Assembly (NCBI RefSeq): GCF_041435015.1
Contig: NZ_CP107989.1
Coordinates: 620,001-684,000 of the forward strand
Source: Streptomyces canus
GTDB lineage: Bacteria > Actinomycetota > Actinomycetes > Streptomycetales > Streptomycetaceae
DNA: 64,000 nucleotides
Reading direction: 5' to 3'
Both the position numbers and the translations under genes were made by a program. Below the pieces are notes generated by a model, which was given only the letters and a program-made list of their open reading frames with translations, ran no database searches and was not told the origin of the DNA. Positions 25,375-34,443 of the stretch are shown one piece after another (the first letter of the stretch is position 1; each line of letters begins with the position of its first letter).

Positions 25375-26112
25375 CTAGCCTGCCGACTCCACAGTCAAGT
25401 CACCGTTCGTTGTCGACAGATCCAAGCGGTACTTGCCCGACGGGTCGTTCTTGAACGCCACCTTCTTGTCGCCGTGGGAGTCGTTCGCTGAGATCTGGTA
25501 CTTGGCGGGCGGGGCCGTGATCGTGAGGCTGCCGCTGGTCGTGCGCGCCTTGATGTTCTGTGGGGTGGCCGTCTGGATCGTCACCTCGCCGTTCGACGTC
25601 TGCGTGTCGATGTCGCCGCCCTTGGCGTCCTTGACGTTGACGTCACCGTTGGACGTGCGCAGCTTCACCGGGCCCGTCGCACTGTTCACTGCGATCTCGC
25701 CGTTGCTTGTGTGCACGTCGACCGTGCCGACATCGGTCAGTGTGAGGCTGCCGTTGGACGTGCCTCCCGTCACCGGAAGACCGGCGGGCAACTTGACGAT
25801 GTATTCGACGCCGCAGTTCTTGCCGCAGCCGGAGAGCGTCAGGACGCCGTTCTCGACGCTGAAGGACGTGCCACTCGGCTTGTCACCACGGTAGTTGACC
25901 TTTCGGTGCACGGAGGTCGTTGAGATGTCCGCCGAGGCGTCCACCTTCACCCCGCCGTCCCCGCTGTCGAGACGGATCGAGGTGATGTTCTGGGGCACCT
26001 TGGCGTCGTCCTCGAAGGTCTTCTGGTCGAGGGCCGAGCACGCGGAGAGCCCGCCGACGGTGAGAGCAGCCAAAGCCACTGCTGCAAGGACGCGCGTCTG
26101 TAGGCGTCGCAT
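25375..26112 (-). CDS. DUF4097-type lipoprotein
   Basis: 245 residues. The signal peptide ends in the lipobox LSAC (Cys25), so it should be anchored on the outer face of the membrane. The rest is a repetitive beta-solenoid: GTSNGSLTLTDVGTVDVHTS, NGEIAVNSATGPVKLRTSNG and TSNGEVTIQTATPQ show the TSNG(D/E) turns of DUF4097/adhesin-like proteins. A Cys pair (GCGKNCG) may form a disulfide. Function is unknown. Upstream, 26113-26476 shows no gene or clear signal beyond promoter space. Confidence 0.8.
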   Translation of the reverse strand: MRRLQTRVLAAVALAALTVGGLSACSALDQKTFEDDAKVPQNITSIRLDSGDGGVKVDASADISTTSVHRKVNYRGDKPSGTSFSVENGVLTLSGCGKNCGVEYIVKLPAGLPVTGGTSNGSLTLTDVGTVDVHTSNGEIAVNSATGPVKLRTSNGDVNVKDAKGGDIDTQTSNGEVTIQTATPQNIKARTTSGSLTITAPPAKYQISANDSHGDKKVAFKNDPSGKYRLDLSTTNGDLTVESAG

Positions 26113-26476
26113 GAAGTTCCCCCGTATGGAGCGAGTTGGATCGGTGATCAGTCACTGCGACTTTACGCAGCCACAGTCCCGCCCACGATGGGGAAAACCC
26201 GCCATTGCCAGGACTGGGCTGACCTTCACGGCGACCACAGCCGCCGTGAGGAGATCGCGTGACTTACCGCCGGGTTCCACCGGAAGAGGCTGTTGCGCCC
26301 GACTGCCTCGCCGAAGCCTGCCTCCTGCCCCGCCCCGCCCCGAACGAGGCCGGACGGCCCGGGACGAGCCCGGACGCAGACCGAAGGTGATCTGGTCCCT
26401 CGGCCCCGGCAGGACAGAGGAAAGAAGGGAATAGTGCACGGTCGGAATAGCCCCCTCCCGCCAGTAGAGGACCACC

Positions 26477-27888
26477 GTGTACCCGACCCCGCTGCCGCTC
26501 GCCGCCGACCGGGCCGCCGTCGCTCTGGACGAGCCGTTCGGGCCCGACGCCGGCCACGACCCGGACGCCCGGGCCGCCGACCTGGTGCGCGAGGCTCTCG
26601 CTCTGCTGGCCGACGACCGGCGGCAGCCAAGGCCGGGTTGCGCCCCGGCGCGGTGGACGGAATCGACGACGACGCCGCCCGACGGCTCCTGCGCTCCCTG
26701 CTGACGGTCCGGGAATCGGGCCCGTTGTCCACCGAGGCCGCCCGGGTGCTGGACGCGCTCCTGGCCGGCGAACGCCTGGCACGCGGCATCACCGATGCGA
26801 CCTCGTTGCCCGCCGTCCTCGACACGCTGCCCCATGCCGCCTACCACGCCGCTGACCGTACGGTGCTGTGGCAGGGCGACATCACCACCCTCGGAGCGGA
26901 CGCCGTCGTGAACGCCGCCAACAGTGCCCTGCTCGGATGCTTCAGGCCGATGCACCCGTGCATCGACAACGCCCTCCACGCCGCGGCCGGGCCCCGACTG
27001 CGCGACGACTGCCACACGATCATGTCCTTGCAGCGCCATCCGGAGCCGACCGGCACCGCCAAGATCACCCGCGGCCACCACCTGGCCGCCCGCTACGTCC
27101 TGCACACCGTCGGCCCCATCGTCGACGGCCCGGAACCAGCCCCGATGAACGAGTCCGCCTTCGACCTGGAAGCGGCCGCCGGCACGCTCCGCACCTGGCT
27201 CGGCGAGGCAGATCGTGTCCTGATCACCGCAGGGGCGGGACTCAGCGCAGCCGCCGGATACGACTACGGCGACAAAGACCGCTTCCGGGAGGACAAGGAC
27301 CACTGGGTGATGACGTCCGATGTGGACGCCCTCTTCGCCCGCAACGGCTTCGACCCCGACCGGATCTTCACCCCCCAGGGCGACTACGGCCGCTACCAGT
27401 GCACGACTCCCTGCACCCCGACCACCTTCGACAGCCGCCCCCTCGTCGCCCAGCTCCTCGCCGCATACGACCCGGTCTCCGGTGCCGTCACCGGCCCTCT
27501 GCCCAGGTGCCCGAACTGCGCCGGCGAGGTCGAGATCAACGTCCGCATCGGCCCCGAGTTCGTCGACACCCCCTATCTTCCCGCGGGTCGCCGCCTCCAG
27601 GACTGGCTGGGAACCGGTGCCGACACCCGCCTCCTCATCATGGAGTTCGGCGCCGGATTCAACACCCCCGGCGTCATCCGGTGGCCGGGCGAACACCTCA
27701 CCCGCCAGATCGCCCACGCACGCCTCGTGCGCGTCAACCCCACCCACCCCGAAACCCCCGACGACCTCGCCGGCCGGGCCCTGTCCATCCCCGCCGGGGC
27801 CGACCACCGGCTCGACGCCCTCACCGTGCCGCACCCGGCACCCGGCACCCGGCACCCGGCACCCGGCACCCGACCCTACGGTGGCATC
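26477..27888 (+). pseudogene. Decayed Zn-macrodomain + SirTM sirtuin fusion
   Basis: GTG 26477 has AGAGGA before it. The first ~50 residues ([13 protein letters not shown]) are in one frame; the rest continues in another after an indel near 26630. [20 protein letters not shown] and [20 protein letters not shown] are the ADP-ribose loop and the zinc-site region of SirTM-linked macrodomains, but the second half of that domain is missing after [10 protein letters not shown]. Then [18 protein letters not shown] starts a class M sirtuin; a middle piece is missing, and [19 protein letters not shown] and CPNC give the Gln in place of the usual His and the zinc cysteines. Such pairs add and remove ADP-ribose on lipoylated carrier proteins; no GcvH-L or LplA gene is nearby. 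Confidence 0.75.
27831..27872 (+). repeat. Six tandem copies of GCACCCG
   Basis: Perfect 7-bp unit repeated six times at the junction of the sirtuin and the NTF2-like gene. Because seven is not a multiple of three, copy-number change would alter whether the sirtuin frame runs into the next gene. Confidence 0.9.
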
Positions 27889-28269
27889 ATGAACGACCCG
27901 GAGAAGAACAAGGCCACGGCTCAGGCGTTCTACGACCTGATGTTCAACCAGTGCCGCCCCGCGGACGCCATCGAGCAGTACGCCGGAGACACCTACATCC
28001 AGCACAATCCACACGTCGGCGACGGCAAGCAGGCGTTCGTCGACTACTTCGAGCGCATGGCCGCCGAGTACCCGGGCAAGCGGGTGGAAGTCAAACGCGC
28101 CTTCGCCGACGGCGACCACGTGATCCTGCACTGCCACCAGACCTGGCCCGACGAGGAGTACGCCGGCATCGACATCTTCCGTTTCGACGCAGGCGGCAAG
28201 ATCGTCGAACACTGGGACGCTCTCCAAGTGATCCCACCCACCTCCAAGAACGACAACACCATGTTCTGA
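27889..28269 (+). CDS. NTF2/SnoaL-like protein
   Basis: 126 residues from ATG 27889: [20 protein letters not shown], then [34 protein letters not shown] and [11 protein letters not shown]. This is the cone-shaped NTF2-like fold of SnoaL-type proteins, often isomerases, aldol cyclases or small-ligand binders. It is in frame with the upstream sirtuin remnant with no stop between, so it could also be made as a fusion tail. Only a weak GGTGG precedes the ATG. The substrate is unknown. Confidence 0.8.
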   Translation: MNDPEKNKATAQAFYDLMFNQCRPADAIEQYAGDTYIQHNPHVGDGKQAFVDYFERMAAEYPGKRVEVKRAFADGDHVILHCHQTWPDEEYAGIDIFRFDAGGKIVEHWDALQVIPPTSKNDNTMF

Positions 28270-28438
28270 CAGAAGGGGGACAACAACCGCTGGCCTTCAA
28301 GACCTGGGTGGCAGCGGCAACGGCGCCACCCAGGCGAAGGTCGCCTCGTTTCCGGCCGGCGTCACACGGGTGGCGAGCCCGGTACAAGCTGGTTGCGGCA
28401 CCGGGACGCTCCGTGGGCCTGTCACCCCGACACCGGGC

Positions 28439-29404
28439 TCAGTGCTGGGCGAACTGGACTCCCGTCGACTGCACGACGTCCGGCCGCAAGGCGACGCCGT
28501 TGACGGTCAGTTGTTCTCCGTAGATGTCGGTGAGTCTGATCGCCTTGCCGCACCCGCTGCCGTCGGGCGAGAGGAAGTAGTTGTAGTCGGTGCGGGCCAG
28601 TTGGCGCCAGCCGCCGCCGGTGCGGACCTCCAGCCGGGCGAGCGGGTTGCGATGGCCGATGGCCTGCACGCCGCACCAGTAGGGGCTGGATCCGACCTTG
28701 TAGCGGATCGAGATCGTCCCCACCGAGCTGGGGCTCACCAGGCTCCAGGTGACGGCGAGCCGGCCGGTCGAGACAGGAGCGAGTTCGGCGAAGGCCTGTT
28801 CGCTGAGGTCGAGCTGCCCGGGCGCGCAGGGCAGTGGGCACTCGTTGGTGATCCGGACCGTGACGGTGGCGCCGTTCGCCGCGCGGACGAACACGTATGC
28901 GCCGCAGGCCTTGGAGGTCTCGTAGTCGGTGGTGTTCATCGCCGCGATCATCATGTCGCTGCTCGGACCGTAGGAGCAGGCACCGTCCCCGACCCCGGCC
29001 TTGTAGACGGTGGCGACTCCGGGGTAGGTGACCTTGCCCCGGATCCGTCCGGCCAGGGACGACGCGGCGGGGGCCTTCCGCGGGGAGGCCGATGACGGCT
29101 TCGCCGCCGACGGGGACGCGGAGGGCTTCGGCTTCTTGGCCTTGGCCGAGGGGGACGCGGAGACCGCGGACGGAGAGGGTGTGGGGGATTTCTTCGCGGC
29201 CGGCGACGACGACGGGTCCGTCTCCTGGGAGTTGGCGACGGCCGTGGCCGCGGCCCGCCCGGCGTCCACCTCGCGGTCCGGTCGCATCGTCATGGCCAGG
29301 CAGACGAGAAGACCCGTGACGACCAACCCCGCGGTGCTGCCCACCATCAGCCGGCGTCTGCGCCTGCGCTGTCGCGCGGCCTGGCGTGTCTCTTGCATGT
29401 TCAT
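28439..29404 (-). CDS. Bacterial expansin (DPBB + CBM63)
   Basis: 321 residues. A basic N terminus is followed by one membrane segment (GLVVTGLLVCLAMTM), acting as an uncleaved signal or anchor, then about 80 residues of Ser/Pro/Lys-rich linker. YPGVATVYKAGVGDGACSYG and TNECPLPCAPGQLDLSEQAF are the double-psi barrel with the conserved Asp, and SSPYWCGVQAIGHRNPLARL begins the aromatic cellulose-binding CBM63 domain. Expansins loosen plant cell walls without hydrolysis. It follows the GH29 fucosidase on the same strand but a strong hairpin separates them. Confidence 0.85.
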   Translation of the reverse strand: MNMQETRQAARQRRRRRRLMVGSTAGLVVTGLLVCLAMTMRPDREVDAGRAAATAVANSQETDPSSSPAAKKSPTPSPSAVSASPSAKAKKPKPSASPSAAKPSSASPRKAPAASSLAGRIRGKVTYPGVATVYKAGVGDGACSYGPSSDMMIAAMNTTDYETSKACGAYVFVRAANGATVTVRITNECPLPCAPGQLDLSEQAFAELAPVSTGRLAVTWSLVSPSSVGTISIRYKVGSSPYWCGVQAIGHRNPLARLEVRTGGGWRQLARTDYNYFLSPDGSGCGKAIRLTDIYGEQLTVNGVALRPDVVQSTGVQFAQH

Positions 29405-29493
29405 CCGTTCGGAAGAGCGTGTCGGTCTTGCACTGCTCAGTGGCCGCGGGTGGCGAAAAGGTTGCCGCCTTTTTTCGGATCCTGTGACGACCG

Positions 29494-29529
29494 CGTGCTC
29501 CCACCCGGGGGTCCCTGGGTGGGAGCACG
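29494..29529 (-). terminator. Hairpin terminator after the GH29 gene
   Basis: 13-bp stem (29494-29506 with 29517-29529) and 10-base loop, 17 bp past the fucosidase stop and 90 bp before the expansin start. Confidence 0.75.
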
Positions 29530-29546
29530 GAGGTCTGCGCGGCGGC

Positions 29547-31352
29547 TCAGCCGACCTTGGCCATGTTCCACTGCTGCGGGGCGCCGCCGTTGGGGGTCCA
29601 CTGGATGACCTGGGTGTTGTCCGCGCCGTTGTTGGCGTTGTCCAGCGCCTTTCCGCTGTGCCGGTTGATGAGCCGGAACGCGCCGTTGCCGAGCGCGGTG
29701 ACGGCCCACTGCTGCTGGTGACTGCCGTTGTCGGTCCTCTGCACCATCACCCCGCTGTCGGAGGTGCTGTTGTTGTCGTCGAGGGCCTTGCCGCTGCGGA
29801 CGCAGACCAGCTTGTAGTAGCCGTGGCCCAGGTCGGTGACCGTCCACTGCTGCGGCGAGCCGCCGTTGGCGGTCCACTGGATGATCGGGCTGCCGTCGTT
29901 GCCGATGTTGCCGTTGTCGAGCGCCTTGCCGCTCTGGGCGCAGATCAGCCGGTAGACACCGCCTGCCAGGACGGCCGGCATGCCGTTGACCTCCACGCAG
30001 ACCACGGAGTCGTTCGCGTTGGGCGCTGTGCTCGGGACGCTGACGTTGATCTGCCCGCCGCTGACCCAGTAGTTGAGGTTGGTGGCGGGGTTGTTCATCA
30101 GGTAGACGCGGTTGATCGTGTTGTACACCGCCGGTATCTGCAGGGTGCCGCCCGTGGGCCAGTCGAAGACGTGGGCGAAGAGCTTGCCGTTCTTCTTGGT
30201 GACCCTGCCCCAGGACGGGTCGGTGGCGAAGGGGCTGCCGCTGGTGCCGTGGATGCTGTCGCCGTGGGTGGCCATCCAGGAGCCCATGCCGTTCAGAACG
30301 GTCACGGATCCGGCGGTCACGCTGCCGTCGCCCTTGGGGCCGATGTTGAGCAGGTAGTTGCCGTCCCGCGAGACGACGGTGACCATCTCCCGGATGATGG
30401 TCTGGACCGAGCGGTACTGGTTCTCCTTCCACGAGACGTAGCCCCAGGCGTCGTTCATGGTGGCGCAGGCCTCCCACGGACGGTCCAGCGGCGCGTCGGG
30501 GATCCCGAACTCGGCGACCGCGTAGTCACCGAGACCGTGGTCCCGCTTGACGCGTTCGTTGACGATGAGGTTGGGCTTGCGGGCCATCAGCCAGTCGTAG
30601 AGATCCTTGCCGTCGGCCTGGCCCCACCATTGGTCGAGGTCGGGGGTGGAGGGGTTGCCGTACCAGTCGCCGTCGAACCACAGAACGGCCGGGTCGTAGC
30701 GGTTCAGCAGTTCCTGCAGCTGGGCCTTCATGTCGTTGATGTAGCCCGTGCGGGCGGACAGCGACGACATGTCGGAGTAGTAGTTCGGGCGGTCGATGGT
30801 CTGGGAGGGGTGGTTCCAGTCGAGGATCGAGTAGTAGAGCCCGAACTTGATGCCCCGGCTCTCGCACTCGGTCTTCAGCTGGGCCAGCAGGTCGGGCTGG
30901 AAGTTGGTGAAGTCGTGCAGGTTGTACAGCTTGGTGCCGGTGGCGTCCTTGAAGCCCGGGACGTCGGAGTCCCACATCGCGTAGCCCTCGTGATGCTTGG
31001 CAGTGATGACGAGGTACTTCATGCCCGCGTTCTGGGCCAGCTGGGCGATGGTGGCCGCGTTGAAGGCGTTCGGGTTGAAGTTCTGGGTGACCTGGCTCTG
31101 ATAGCCGGCCTTGGTCCACAAAGGATTGGTGTCGGCGCTGAACGCCCACTCACCGCGCCCGAGGTAGGAGTAGGACCCGAAGTGGATGAACATGCCGAAC
31201 CGGGCCTGGTACCACCAGTCCATCTTCGCGTCGACGGAGTACGCCTCGGCCGTGGCGGGCCACAAAGCCTGAGGCAGACCGAACGCCACGGTACCGCCGG
31301 CGAGGGCCGCGGCCTTGATGAGGGAACGCCTGCTGAGGGGAGCGGAGGACAT
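29547..31352 (-). CDS. Secreted GH29 alpha-L-fucosidase with ricin-type lectin domain
   Basis: 601 residues. The Tat signal LSRRSLIKAAALAGG ends near AEA-YSV. The GH29 barrel covers about residues 40-440: FGMFIHFGSYSYLGRGEWAF, KYLVITAKHHEGYAMWDSD and AVLWFDGDWYG, whose Asp is the usual nucleophile. The last 145 residues are a beta-trefoil with three QxW-type repeats (GSPQQWTV, HQQQWAV, GAPQQWNM). It frees terminal L-fucose from plant or microbial glycans outside the cell. Two FucR-type boxes lie in its promoter (31408, 31515), joining it to the catabolic operon. Confidence 0.93.
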   Translation of the reverse strand: MSSAPLSRRSLIKAAALAGGTVAFGLPQALWPATAEAYSVDAKMDWWYQARFGMFIHFGSYSYLGRGEWAFSADTNPLWTKAGYQSQVTQNFNPNAFNAATIAQLAQNAGMKYLVITAKHHEGYAMWDSDVPGFKDATGTKLYNLHDFTNFQPDLLAQLKTECESRGIKFGLYYSILDWNHPSQTIDRPNYYSDMSSLSARTGYINDMKAQLQELLNRYDPAVLWFDGDWYGNPSTPDLDQWWGQADGKDLYDWLMARKPNLIVNERVKRDHGLGDYAVAEFGIPDAPLDRPWEACATMNDAWGYVSWKENQYRSVQTIIREMVTVVSRDGNYLLNIGPKGDGSVTAGSVTVLNGMGSWMATHGDSIHGTSGSPFATDPSWGRVTKKNGKLFAHVFDWPTGGTLQIPAVYNTINRVYLMNNPATNLNYWVSGGQINVSVPSTAPNANDSVVCVEVNGMPAVLAGGVYRLICAQSGKALDNGNIGNDGSPIIQWTANGGSPQQWTVTDLGHGYYKLVCVRSGKALDDNNSTSDSGVMVQRTDNGSHQQQWAVTALGNGAFRLINRHSGKALDNANNGADNTQVIQWTPNGGAPQQWNMAKVG

Positions 31353-31407
31353 CGTGCGGCTCCTGGAGGGTGAGGGCCTGGGGGAGGGAGGCTCAAGCGG
31401 CTCGCAT

Positions 31408-31529
31408 GAACATCGGATGTATTAACAGCCATCTAGGCACGCTGCGTCTAGAGTACGGGAAGAGAATTCAGATAATCCCTGTTCATGACCTCACCCCTTA
31501 AACCCGAGGGAAATATACATAGGATGTCT
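31408..31529. promoter_or_regulatory. Two fucose-regulon operators before the first fucosidase
   Basis: GAACATCGGATGTAT at 31408-31422 (13 of 15 to the consensus) and ATACATAGGATGTCT at 31515-31529 (13 of 15). They occupy the 222-bp gap between lutC and the GH29 gene, both on the plus strand. Confidence 0.75.
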
Positions 31530-31574
31530 ATTGAGGGCTGATCAGGGGCCGAAAAGGGGGCACGGCGACACCGG

Positions 31575-32210
31575 CTACGCGTCCTCGACCACGACGATGT
31601 CGAGCGTCCTGGGCCCGTGCACGCCCTCGACACGGTCCAGTTCGATGTCGCTGGTGGCCGAGGGGCCGGAGATCAGCGTCGACGGACGGCAGGGGTCGAG
31701 CAGCACCAGTGCCTCGGGTACGTCGGGAGCGATCTGGTCCGCCCTGACCACACAGATGTGCTGGTCCGGAAGCAGGGTCAGGATCCGCCGCCCCTGGCCC
31801 GGACCATGGTCGAGCGTCACGGTGCCGGTCATGGCGATGGCGGTGGCGACAGTGGTGACCACGGCGTCCGCCGCGTCGAGTTGCCCGACCGTCAGCGACG
31901 GGACATCCGTCAGCAGGGACCAGGGCCCCGACGGAACCAGGTCCTCGGGAAGCCCGTACGGCACCACCAGGGACCGTGCGCCGGTGCGGACCAGTGCACG
32001 ACCGACCGCGGCCGCGGCATCGGCGGCCGGGACACGGACCACGGTGGCGCGGTACTCGGCGGCACGCTCGGCGAACAGCGCGACGACGTCAGGTCCCGCG
32101 TGGTCGACGCGCTGGACGGGCGCACGGGGCACGTCGTCGGCGCGCTCGGAACCGGGAACCCCGGACAGCGCTTCCCGAATCGCGCTCAGGACACTCTCGC
32201 GGCCGCTCAT
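31575..32210 (-). CDS. lutC: LutC-like L-lactate oxidation protein (LUD domain)
   Basis: 211 residues, LUD fold: VRTGARSLVVPYGLPEDLVP, then VVTTVATAIAMTGTVTLDHG and GRRILTLLPDQHICVVRADQ are in family order. With LutA and LutB it forms the iron-sulfur L-lactate dehydrogenase complex first known from Bacillus. ATGA overlap with lutB. It is the last gene of the nine-gene leftward operon that begins at 39513, so the L-lactate released by fucose breakdown is its probable substrate. Confidence 0.9.
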   Translation of the reverse strand: MSGRESVLSAIREALSGVPGSERADDVPRAPVQRVDHAGPDVVALFAERAAEYRATVVRVPAADAAAAVGRALVRTGARSLVVPYGLPEDLVPSGPWSLLTDVPSLTVGQLDAADAVVTTVATAIAMTGTVTLDHGPGQGRRILTLLPDQHICVVRADQIAPDVPEALVLLDPCRPSTLISGPSATSDIELDRVEGVHGPRTLDIVVVEDA

Positions 32211-33706
32211 CGTCGCCCCTCCCCCTCCGCCGCCGTACGGGCGTCGTCATTCGTCGGTGTTCTCGTACGGCGCCACCAGGCGCGCAGGGACTCGCGGGCC
32301 GGCGCCGGGGTGTCCCGGGTGCCGGACCAGCGGGCGAACGGACCGGGCAGGGCGCCGATCCGGCCGTCACGGGCCACCAGCCGGGCTCCGACGGCGGCCA
32401 GGCGCTGCACGGCGGCCAGCCGCCGCGGTGAGCCCAGGACAACGCCCGCTGCCTTCATGGCGAGTCCCTCGGTCGTGGGAAGCAGCCGGCCCCGGCGTTT
32501 GGCCTCCACGGCCTCGGCGCGCAGGTGGACCAGCACCTCGGGAATGTTGATCTTCACGGGGCAGGCGTCGTAACAGGCCCCGCACAGGGTCGAGGCGAAG
32601 GGCAGCGAGGCAGCGTTCTCGATGCCGACGAGCTGCGGGGTCAGGACGGCGCCGATCGGCCCGGGGTAGACCGAACCGTAGGCATGGCCCCCCGTGCGCT
32701 CGTACACCGGGCAGACATTGAGGCAGGCCGAGCAGCGGATGCAGGCGAGGGCCTGGCGGCCCACCTCGTCGGCGAGGGTGGCGGTGCGGCCGTTGTCGAG
32801 GAGCACCAGATGGAAGTGCTGAGGGCCGTCGCCCTCGGTGACGCCGGTCCACAGCGAGGTGTACGGGTTCATCCGCTCACCGGTCGACGAGCGGGGCAGG
32901 AGCTGGAGGAACACGTCCAGGTCGGCGAAGGACGGCAGGACCTTCTCGATGCCCATGACGGTGATCAGGGTCTCCGGCAGGGTCAGGCACATCCGCCCGT
33001 TGCCCTCCGACTCCACCACCGCGATCGTGCCGGTGTCGGCGGCCGCGAAGTTGGCGCCGGAGACGGCGACCTTGGTGCGCAGGAACTTCTCCCGCAGATG
33101 CAGCCGGGCCGCCTCGGCGAGGTCTCGGGGCTCGTCGGTGAGGTCCTCGGGGGCGGGCCTGCCCCACTCCCCCATCTCGCGCCGGAAGATCTCCCGGATC
33201 TCGGAGCGGCCCCGGTGGATGGCCGGCACGAGGATGTGCGAGGGACGGTCGCCGCCCAACTGCACGATGAGTTCGGCGAGATCGGTCTCGTAGGCACGGA
33301 TGCCCGCGTCCGCGAGCGCCTCGTTGAGGCCGATCTCCTGAGTCGCCATCGACTTGACCTTGACGACCTCGTCCGCACCGGTCTGCTTCACCAGGTACGT
33401 GACGATGCGGTTGGCGTCGGCGGCGTCCGCCGCCCAGTGGACCACTCCCCCGGCGGCGGTCACCGCCTTCTCCAGGCGCAGGAGATGGTGGTCGAGATGG
33501 CGCAGGGTGTGACGCTTGATCGCCGCGGCTGTCTCCCGCAGTTCCTCCCAGTCCTCCAACTCGGCGGCGACCGCCAGGCGCTTGTCCCGGATGGTGCCGG
33601 TCGCGCGGCGCAGGTTCGTCCGCAGCCGGGAGTCGGCGAGCGCGGAGCGCGCCGCCTCGGGGAAGGCCGGAGTGCCCAGCCATACGACGTTGTCCGCACC
33701 GGTCAC
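32207..33706 (-). CDS. lutB: LutB-like iron-sulfur L-lactate oxidation protein
   Basis: 499 residues. An N-terminal LUD domain (VHWAADAADANRIVTYLVKQ; VKSMATQEIGLNEALADAGI) is followed by two [4Fe-4S] motifs, CIRCSACLNVCPVY and CGACYDACPVKINIPEVL, and a C-terminal DUF3390-like tail. It passes electrons from L-lactate with LutA and LutC in the cytoplasm. Start ATG overlaps the lutA stop (ATGA) and its stop overlaps lutC, showing translational coupling. Length is close to the family's usual ~475. Confidence 0.93.
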   Translation of the reverse strand: MTGADNVVWLGTPAFPEAARSALADSRLRTNLRRATGTIRDKRLAVAAELEDWEELRETAAAIKRHTLRHLDHHLLRLEKAVTAAGGVVHWAADAADANRIVTYLVKQTGADEVVKVKSMATQEIGLNEALADAGIRAYETDLAELIVQLGGDRPSHILVPAIHRGRSEIREIFRREMGEWGRPAPEDLTDEPRDLAEAARLHLREKFLRTKVAVSGANFAAADTGTIAVVESEGNGRMCLTLPETLITVMGIEKVLPSFADLDVFLQLLPRSSTGERMNPYTSLWTGVTEGDGPQHFHLVLLDNGRTATLADEVGRQALACIRCSACLNVCPVYERTGGHAYGSVYPGPIGAVLTPQLVGIENAASLPFASTLCGACYDACPVKINIPEVLVHLRAEAVEAKRRGRLLPTTEGLAMKAAGVVLGSPRRLAAVQRLAAVGARLVARDGRIGALPGPFARWSGTRDTPAPARESLRAWWRRTRTPTNDDARTAAEGEGRR

Positions 33707-34443
33707 CGTACGTCCCCTTCCGTGGCGGCCAGGATCTCGGCCAGGTGCATCGTGCCGACCCCGGTACGGAGCCGGGACAGGCCGCCGCCGATGTGGGTCA
33801 GGCAGGAGTTGTCTCCGGCGGACAGGATCTCGGCGCCGGTGTCCTGCACATGGCGCATCTTGTCGGCGAGCATCGCGTTGGACACGTCCGCGTTCTTCAG
33901 CGCGAAGGTGCCGCCGAAGCCGCAGCAGGACTCCGCGTCGGGCAGTTCGACCAGGTCAATGCCCTTCACGGCACGCAACAGCCGGAGCGGACGGTCGCCG
34001 ACGCGGAGCATCCGCAGCGAATGGCAGGTCGGGTGGTAGGTGACGCGGTGCGGGAAGTAGGCGCCGACGTCGGTGACGCCCAGGACGTCTACGAGGAGTT
34101 CCGACAGCTCGTACACCGTCGGGACCACCTGCTCGACCGCCTCGGCGAGGGCGGAGTCGCCGTACTGGGCCGCCACCACGCGGTGGTGGTCGCGCACCAT
34201 GCCCGCGCAGGACCCGGAGGGGGCCACGACCGCGTCGTAGCCCGCGAAGACCTCGGCGAAGCGGCGGACCATGGGCAGGGTCTCGGGGCGGTATCCGGTG
34301 TTGAAGTGCATCTGGCCGCAGCAGGTCTGGCCCTGTGGGAACTCCACGGTGTGGCCGAGCCGTTCCAGGAGTTCGGTCACGGCGCGTCCGGTGCGGGGGA
34401 ACATCGTGTCGTTGAAGCAGGTGATGAAGAGGGCTATGCGCAT
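33703..34443 (-). CDS. lutA: LutA-like CCG-domain L-lactate oxidation protein
   Basis: 246 residues from ATG 34443 (MRIALFITCFNDTMFPRTGR). It carries two cysteine-rich CCG domains: TCCGQMHFNTGY and SCCGFGGTFALKN, as in LutA and glycolate oxidase/heterodisulfide reductase subunits. The start lies inside the end of the decayed lactonase (10-bp overlap), so translation there depends on ribosomes finishing the lactonase frame or on direct initiation. The lactonase damage may therefore weaken coupling to lutABC. Confidence 0.93.
   Translation of the reverse strand: MRIALFITCFNDTMFPRTGRAVTELLERLGHTVEFPQGQTCCGQMHFNTGYRPETLPMVRRFAEVFAGYDAVVAPSGSCAGMVRDHHRVVAAQYGDSALAEAVEQVVPTVYELSELLVDVLGVTDVGAYFPHRVTYHPTCHSLRMLRVGDRPLRLLRAVKGIDLVELPDAESCCGFGGTFALKNADVSNAMLADKMRHVQDTGAEILSAGDNSCLTHIGGGLSRLRTGVGTMHLAEILAATEGDVR

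Noticed and set aside
27831..27872. Possible CRISPR-like repeat
   Set aside because: Units are 7 bp, directly adjacent with no spacers; this is a simple tandem repeat.
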